From positions 1 through 38,037 of the forward strand of contig JAFXVU010000190.1 of NCBI GenBank assembly GCA_017534705.1: DNA of 38,037 nt, written 5' to 3'. Below the pieces are notes generated by a model. That model worked only from the letters and a program-made list of their open reading frames with translations. It was not told where the DNA came from and ran no database searches. Source of the stretch: Bacteroidaceae bacterium (lineage in GTDB: Bacteria; Bacteroidota; Bacteroidia; Bacteroidales; Bacteroidaceae). Position numbers and translations under genes: made by a program. This document shows positions 33,945 through 38,037 of this stretch, piece by piece; position 1 is the first letter of the stretch; each line of letters opens with the position of its first letter.

Positions 33945-35246
33945 ATGAGAACTATTTTATCTATTTTATTGCTCGTGACAGCTGCAATACCCCTTCACGC
34001 GCAAGACACGACTAAAGTCTATCAAAAAACCGCAGGAAAAGACATTTTCATTCCCCAGGACCTACAAGACAACGATTTCACACGCGCTGACTCCAAATGG
34101 AGTTATGCCCGCATGGCCTACACCGATGACGTAGTGGTGTTTTGGGAGAAACCCTTTGGGCCTGACCCAGCCAACGCACCCGACCTCGAGGGCAAGAACA
34201 TGAAAGTGGATATCCCCAACCTGCTCAACAGAGTTGAATCATTCTATACGTTCTTCCGTGACACCCTCAAGTTCATCGGTGCTGGTTCTAAGGCTGAGAA
34301 ATATCGCATGATGGTGATGCTCAACTATTCACTCGAAGGCACAGCCTACGGTGGTGATTATGACGGGACGATTGGTGCCCTCTGGATTGCACCCAACCGT
34401 GTACAGGACCGAAAACTCAACTGCATCGCCCATGAACTGGGACACAGTTTCCAGTCTCAAATCTCATGCGACGGCAAAGGCGAGGCATGGGGAGGTGGAG
34501 GCATCTTCGAGATGGCTTCGCAATGGATGCTTTGGCAAGTCAATCCAGATTGGGTGACCGACGAGAACTATCACTGGGAGGCTTTCAAGAAACTCACTCA
34601 CCTCGCTTTCCTGCATGGCGAGAACATCTACCACTCGCCTTACGTTCTCGAATTCTGGGGCGAGAAGCGTGGAAGGGAAATCATCGGTGAACTCTTTCGT
34701 CAGGGCAAACGTGGAGAAGATCCATTGCAGACCTACAAACGCATCAACAACCTCTCATGGGATGAGGCTGCCGATGAAATCTTCGAATGCTATCGCCATC
34801 TCATTACATTCGATTTTAAACGGGTGAAAAATGTATGCGGCAAATATGCCAACGAGATATCCACACCTTGTGCCACCAACGAGAAAGGTTGGACCACAGT
34901 GACCGACCTATCCTTGCCACAGCAATATGGTTTCAACGTACTGCCTGTGAAGATACCTGCTAAAGGCAAGAAAGTGACCGCTGAGTTCCAAGGTGACCCC
35001 ACAGCCAAGGGTACATGGAAGGTGGGTTTTGTGGCAGTGAAGAAAAATGGTGAAGTCGTTTATCCAGAACAGCCATCGTCATGGAAAATGAAGAATGTCA
35101 AACTGACTTTCAAAGCTGACGATTTCACTCAGTACAGCCATTTGTGGTTTGTGGTTATGCCCGTTCCCGACGAATACCAATCGATGGCTGGTTTCCGTCG
35201 TAATCCTAACTATGAGACTTTTCCCTATAGAGTAAGATTCAAATAA
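33945..35246 (+). CDS. Secreted zinc metalloprotease-like protein (DUF6055 type)
   Basis: A 433-residue protein with signal peptide (to HAQ, about residue 20). The zinc motif HELGHSFQ is at H163-H167, and GGGGIFEMASQWMLW about 25 residues later supplies a Glu suited as third ligand, so a gluzincin-like site is intact. The upstream SLEGTAYGGDYDGTIGALWI and downstream NLSWDEAADEIFECYRH are conserved in the DUF6055 family of Bacteroidetes, whose substrate is not established. The last about 110 residues form a beta-sandwich that ends without a type IX sorting tail. It is 52 nt upstream of the GH97 start used here and they are probably co-transcribed, which hints at glycoprotein or glycan-linked substrates. 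Confidence 0.85.
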   Translation: MRTILSILLLVTAAIPLHAQDTTKVYQKTAGKDIFIPQDLQDNDFTRADSKWSYARMAYTDDVVVFWEKPFGPDPANAPDLEGKNMKVDIPNLLNRVESFYTFFRDTLKFIGAGSKAEKYRMMVMLNYSLEGTAYGGDYDGTIGALWIAPNRVQDRKLNCIAHELGHSFQSQISCDGKGEAWGGGGIFEMASQWMLWQVNPDWVTDENYHWEAFKKLTHLAFLHGENIYHSPYVLEFWGEKRGREIIGELFRQGKRGEDPLQTYKRINNLSWDEAADEIFECYRHLITFDFKRVKNVCGKYANEISTPCATNEKGWTTVTDLSLPQQYGFNVLPVKIPAKGKKVTAEFQGDPTAKGTWKVGFVAVKKNGEVVYPEQPSSWKMKNVKLTFKADDFTQYSHLWFVVMPVPDEYQSMAGFRRNPNYETFPYRVRFK

Positions 35247-35298
35247 TAATATACGAGTTGCGTGAGTTTTTTAGATGCACTCTATCAATAAGCGACCA

Positions 35299-37260
35299 AT
35301 GAGAAAAAAGATATTATTCACAAGTTTGATGCTATGCATAAGCATCAGTAGCATAGCCAAAAACATCGAAGTGTCATCACCCGACGGACGGATAAGACTT
35401 GTGGTAAACGACGACCTTACTTATGACCTTTACGACAGCGAGCGGTTGCTGATGGACGACGCACGCCTGCAAATGGTTTTTCAGGATGGTGTGACCGTAG
35501 GTAGTGATACCAAAATCACAAGAACATCTGTGAAAAAAAGTACAGAAAGTATTGATGCTCCGTTCTATCGTACACAGCATTTCGACACTTCATACAACGA
35601 GCTGACGGTGAAGACGGGCAAAGGCGCCAGCATCCTTTTCCGCTTGTACGATGACGGAATGGCATACCGTTTTGTGACGAACTTCAAAAAGAAGGCACAA
35701 GTGGTGGTGAATGAAGTGGCTGATTTCAACTTCACAGGTGATTACCAGGCATGGTTGCCCTACTCCACCAACGACCGTAAGCCTATGGCGATGGCTTTCC
35801 AGGCCACCTACGACCACAAACCGCTTTCTCAAGCTTCCGACCAACTTGCTTTCCTGCCAGTCACAGTAGATTGTGGCGGAACCAAACTGACCATCATGGA
35901 AAGCGACCTCGAAGCCTATCCCGGTATGTTTTTGAAGGCTGATGGTCATGCACTCAAGGCTCAGTTTGCACCCTATCCCACTGAATTCGACTACTATGCA
36001 TGGCGTAAGCAACGCTATGTCACTGCCACAGCTGACTATATCGCCAAATCCCAAACCAACAGGGCTTACCCTTGGCGAGTCATCAGCATCAGCCGTAAGG
36101 ACACCGACATGCCTGTCAACAACCTCGTTTATGCTTTGGCCAGCCCTAACAGAATCGGCGACACCAGTTGGATTAAGCCTGGCAAGGTGGCATGGGACTG
36201 GTGGAACGACTGGGGTGTTTCCGGTGTAGATTTCAAGGCTGGCATCAATATGCAAACCTACAAATACTACATCGACTTCGCCAGCAAATATGGTTTGGAG
36301 TATATTGTGCTTGACGAGGGGTGGTATGACCCCAAAAGTGGTGATATGCTAACAACCATTCCCGAAATCGACTTGCCTGAACTTGTGGCGTATGGACAGC
36401 AGAAGAATGTGGGCATCGTGCTGTGGACAGTGTTCAATGTTTTGGACGACAAATTGGAGGAGACCTGCAAAAAGTATGCTGAGATGGGCATCAAGGGTTT
36501 CAAGATTGACTTCCTCGACCGTGACGACCAAGAGGCTGTTGAGATGGTCTATCGCATCGCAGAGATGACGGCAAAATATCATCTTTTCATCGACTTGCAC
36601 GGCATCTACAAACCCACTGGCTTCAACCGCACCTATCCACATATCATTAACATCGAGGCGGTATTTGGCATGGAGGAGGCAAAATGGAGCAAGGCCGACG
36701 AAAAGGACATGCCACTCTATGATGTCACCTTCCCCTTCATCCGTCAGCAGGCGGGATTCACCGATTTCACCCCAGGTGGTCTGCGCAATGCCACTGTCAA
36801 GGACTTCCAGCCTGTGTATTCCAACCCGATGACGATGGGCACACGCTGTCATCAACTGGCCATGTATGTGGTTTACGACTCTCCTTTCACCATGTTGGCC
36901 GACAATCCCACCATATACATGAAGGAAGAGGAATGTACCCGTTTCATGGCTGCGATTCCCACGGTTTTCGACAACACGATCATTCCTCTCGGCAAAATCG
37001 GAGAATATATCGTCACTGCTCGTCAGCGTGGCAATAAATGGTATGTAGGTGGTATGACCAACTGGAATGCCCGTGACCTGTCCCTCTCGTTCGATTTCCT
37101 CGACAAGGGACGCACCTACACCGCCACCATCATGCGCGACGGCATTAACGCAGACAAGGTCGCCACTGATTATTTCTACGAGACATGCACCATCGACTGC
37201 ACCACCCGACTCGACTTCCACCTCGCCCCAGGCGGTGGCTTCGCCATCATCATTGAGTAA
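35299..37260 (+). CDS. GH97 family glycoside hydrolase, retaining (alpha-galactosidase-like) type
   Basis: A 653-residue protein. I chose the ATG at 35299, because MRKKILFTSLMLCISISSIA is a good signal peptide; an ATG at 35275 adds eight residues. The N-terminal beta-super-sandwich starts IEVSSPDGRIRLVV. The TIM barrel has YIVLDEGWYDPKSGD, GIKGFKIDFLDRDDQ (Asp nucleophile, codon 36508-36510) and NIEAVFGMEEAKWS (acid/base Glu, codon 36655-36657). An Asp in the KIDF position marks the retaining branch, as in the B. thetaiotaomicron alpha-galactosidase BT1871; SusB-like inverting alpha-glucosidases lack it. The C-terminal beta-domain ends at a Gly-rich stretch. It is periplasmic or surface and pairs with the upstream protease gene. 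Terminated at 37350-37383. Confidence 0.93.
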   Translation: MRKKILFTSLMLCISISSIAKNIEVSSPDGRIRLVVNDDLTYDLYDSERLLMDDARLQMVFQDGVTVGSDTKITRTSVKKSTESIDAPFYRTQHFDTSYNELTVKTGKGASILFRLYDDGMAYRFVTNFKKKAQVVVNEVADFNFTGDYQAWLPYSTNDRKPMAMAFQATYDHKPLSQASDQLAFLPVTVDCGGTKLTIMESDLEAYPGMFLKADGHALKAQFAPYPTEFDYYAWRKQRYVTATADYIAKSQTNRAYPWRVISISRKDTDMPVNNLVYALASPNRIGDTSWIKPGKVAWDWWNDWGVSGVDFKAGINMQTYKYYIDFASKYGLEYIVLDEGWYDPKSGDMLTTIPEIDLPELVAYGQQKNVGIVLWTVFNVLDDKLEETCKKYAEMGIKGFKIDFLDRDDQEAVEMVYRIAEMTAKYHLFIDLHGIYKPTGFNRTYPHIINIEAVFGMEEAKWSKADEKDMPLYDVTFPFIRQQAGFTDFTPGGLRNATVKDFQPVYSNPMTMGTRCHQLAMYVVYDSPFTMLADNPTIYMKEEECTRFMAAIPTVFDNTIIPLGKIGEYIVTARQRGNKWYVGGMTNWNARDLSLSFDFLDKGRTYTATIMRDGINADKVATDYFYETCTIDCTTRLDFHLAPGGGFAIIIE

Positions 37261-37349
37261 TTTTGGTTATATTTGTCGATTCAGTGTTAAGAAACACCAT
37301 ATTCTGTAGAAAAACATAATATATTCTGCCGAATGTGACTATTTTGAAT

Positions 37350-37383
37350 AAAAGACATCGCACCACAAGGCGCGATGTCTTTT
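37350..37383. terminator. Bidirectional terminator between the GH97 and GH26 genes
   Basis: AAAAGACATCGC (37350-37361) and GCGATGTCTTTT (37372-37383) form a perfect 12-bp stem with a 10-nt loop between convergent stops at 37260 and 37446. Confidence 0.9.
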
Positions 37384-37445
37384 ATTATCATTGGCTTGAC
37401 CAATGAAGAGTCAGAAAGTAATGTGGGTATTGTTCCTTTACCCAC

Positions 37446-38037
37446 CTATTTTGAAAGGTATTTCTTGTGGCCAATGATGTAGAAGCCCTTTGAAGGAATC
37501 TCTGTCAAACGGCGACCTTGAAGGTCGTAGATGGCTTGGTTGTCAGTCTTTTCTGCCTCAAGCGCAAAGATGGCAGTATAGGAATCCCAACCAGCAGAAC
37601 GGTCTTCAAGGGTGATGACACGCGGGTCGTTCATACATTTTTTCCATTCGGCATTGCTGGTCTTGTCCACAAACTTACCGTTCCAAGTCTGGTACCAAGG
37701 CATCCACCACGACCAAACGGCATCCTCGTCAAACTCTTTGTCAATATCAGGTATTGGACCGTTCTCAGACAGCGCAATCATCTTCTTGCCACCTGTGAGC
37801 GATTTCAGTTTGTCGAAAGAAGCGTAGTTGCTGGAGTAATCGAAATCGGGGTTATATATGTCGGCTGAGACGACGTCGTAATAATCCTCACCAGGATTCC
37901 AGTCTGCATCATTGTCACCGGCGTTCCAGACCCAAATGACATTGTGCACTCCCTTCACGTTCACCATCTCGTCGAAAACAAGTTGATAGAGTTTGATGAA
38001 AGGTTTGGCACCCTCGCGCCCCCACCAAAACCATCCA
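37446..38037 (-). CDS. GH26 endo-beta-1,4-mannanase, C-terminal part (N-terminus beyond window)
   Basis: The minus-strand frame is open from the window end (38037) to a TAG at 37448-37446. It encodes GWFWWGREGAKPFIKLYQL, the GH26 signature for the barrel region after the acid/base Glu, then VIWVWNAGDNDADWNPGED, and MIALSENGPIPD with the catalytic nucleophile Glu. The acid/base motif should lie just outside the window. The end, AIYDLQGRRLTEIPSKGFYI then IGHKKYLSK, matches the type A sorting tail of type IX secretion, so the enzyme is probably surface-exposed or secreted. It would cut beta-mannan backbones, complementing the alpha-galactosidase-type GH97 next to it, which could strip side chains of galactomannan. 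Confidence 0.88.
   Translation of the reverse strand, partial: GWFWWGREGAKPFIKLYQLVFDEMVNVKGVHNVIWVWNAGDNDADWNPGEDYYDVVSADIYNPDFDYSSNYASFDKLKSLTGGKKMIALSENGPIPDIDKEFDEDAVWSWWMPWYQTWNGKFVDKTSNAEWKKCMNDPRVITLEDRSAGWDSYTAIFALEAEKTDNQAIYDLQGRRLTEIPSKGFYIIGHKKYLSK

Noticed and set aside
36349..37221. 290-codon minus-strand open frame opposite GH97
   Set aside because: GH97 on the plus strand has all catalytic motifs; this is an antisense shadow.

Overview
The window looks like a chromosomal segment of a Bacteroidales bacterium, most likely Prevotella or a close relative. The case rests on the type of genes (GH57/GT4/debranching glycogen cluster, GH97, GH26, GH43, GH31, TonB-receptor-like barrel protein, DUF6055 protease), on -33 TTTG / -7 TAnnTTTG promoters spaced by exactly 20 nt, on the lack of strong Shine-Dalgarno sequences, and on C-terminal tails of the kind used by type IX secretion. 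I see no insertion sequence, phage gene, CRISPR array, tRNA or rRNA. Most of the window is core or metabolic, with secreted carbohydrate-active and surface proteins between.

Layout. 1-984: end of a trp operon (trpF tail, trpA). 1104-5860, minus strand: three-gene glycogen/maltodextrin operon (debranching enzyme, GT4 glycogen-synthase-like enzyme, GH57 amylase) with a good promoter at 5950-5981. 5861-6402: 542 bp without a convincing gene, holding that promoter, a leader hairpin, a nested inverted repeat and a 23-bp palindrome. 6403-9408: outer-membrane beta-barrel protein with Gly/Arg-rich tail. 9804-11219: uxaC. 11317-11526: small winged-helix protein on minus. 11830-16413: divergent pair, GH43 on minus and GH31 on plus. 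16725-18857: large acidic secreted protein of unknown function. 18950-22031, minus: secreted nuclease, small lipoprotein, BrkB/YihY membrane protein and cyclophilin-like protein. 22356-25409: recF, dciA, TPR membrane protein, ribH. 25582-30066: TamB. 30161-33307: nadE and a GT4-like glycosyltransferase. 33413-33817: small Pro-rich protein with a C-terminal membrane anchor. 33945-37260: DUF6055 metalloprotease and GH97. 37446-38037, minus: C-terminal part of a GH26 beta-mannanase cut by the window edge.

How the genes work together. The minus-strand glycogen operon would make and remodel intracellular storage glucan. UxaC, GH43, GH31, GH97 and GH26 act on plant polysaccharide side chains, alpha-glycosides, uronic acids and mannan, but no SusC/SusD pair is present, so this is not a classical polysaccharide utilisation locus. 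RecF and DciA belong to replication and repair; TamB and the 1001-residue barrel protein belong to the outer membrane. Most convergent junctions are closed by strong hairpin terminators that can work in both directions.

No clear-cut new defence or mobile system was found. The points I rate highest are: tamB appears to lack any ATG/GTG start and probably starts at ATT; recF seems to have a promoter that would give a leaderless mRNA; the GH57 enzyme has a histone-H1-like Lys/Ala/Pro tail; the barrel protein ends in an RGG-type tail; there is an unexplained structured intergenic region at 6013-6245; and there are two unusual secreted or anchored proteins of unknown function.
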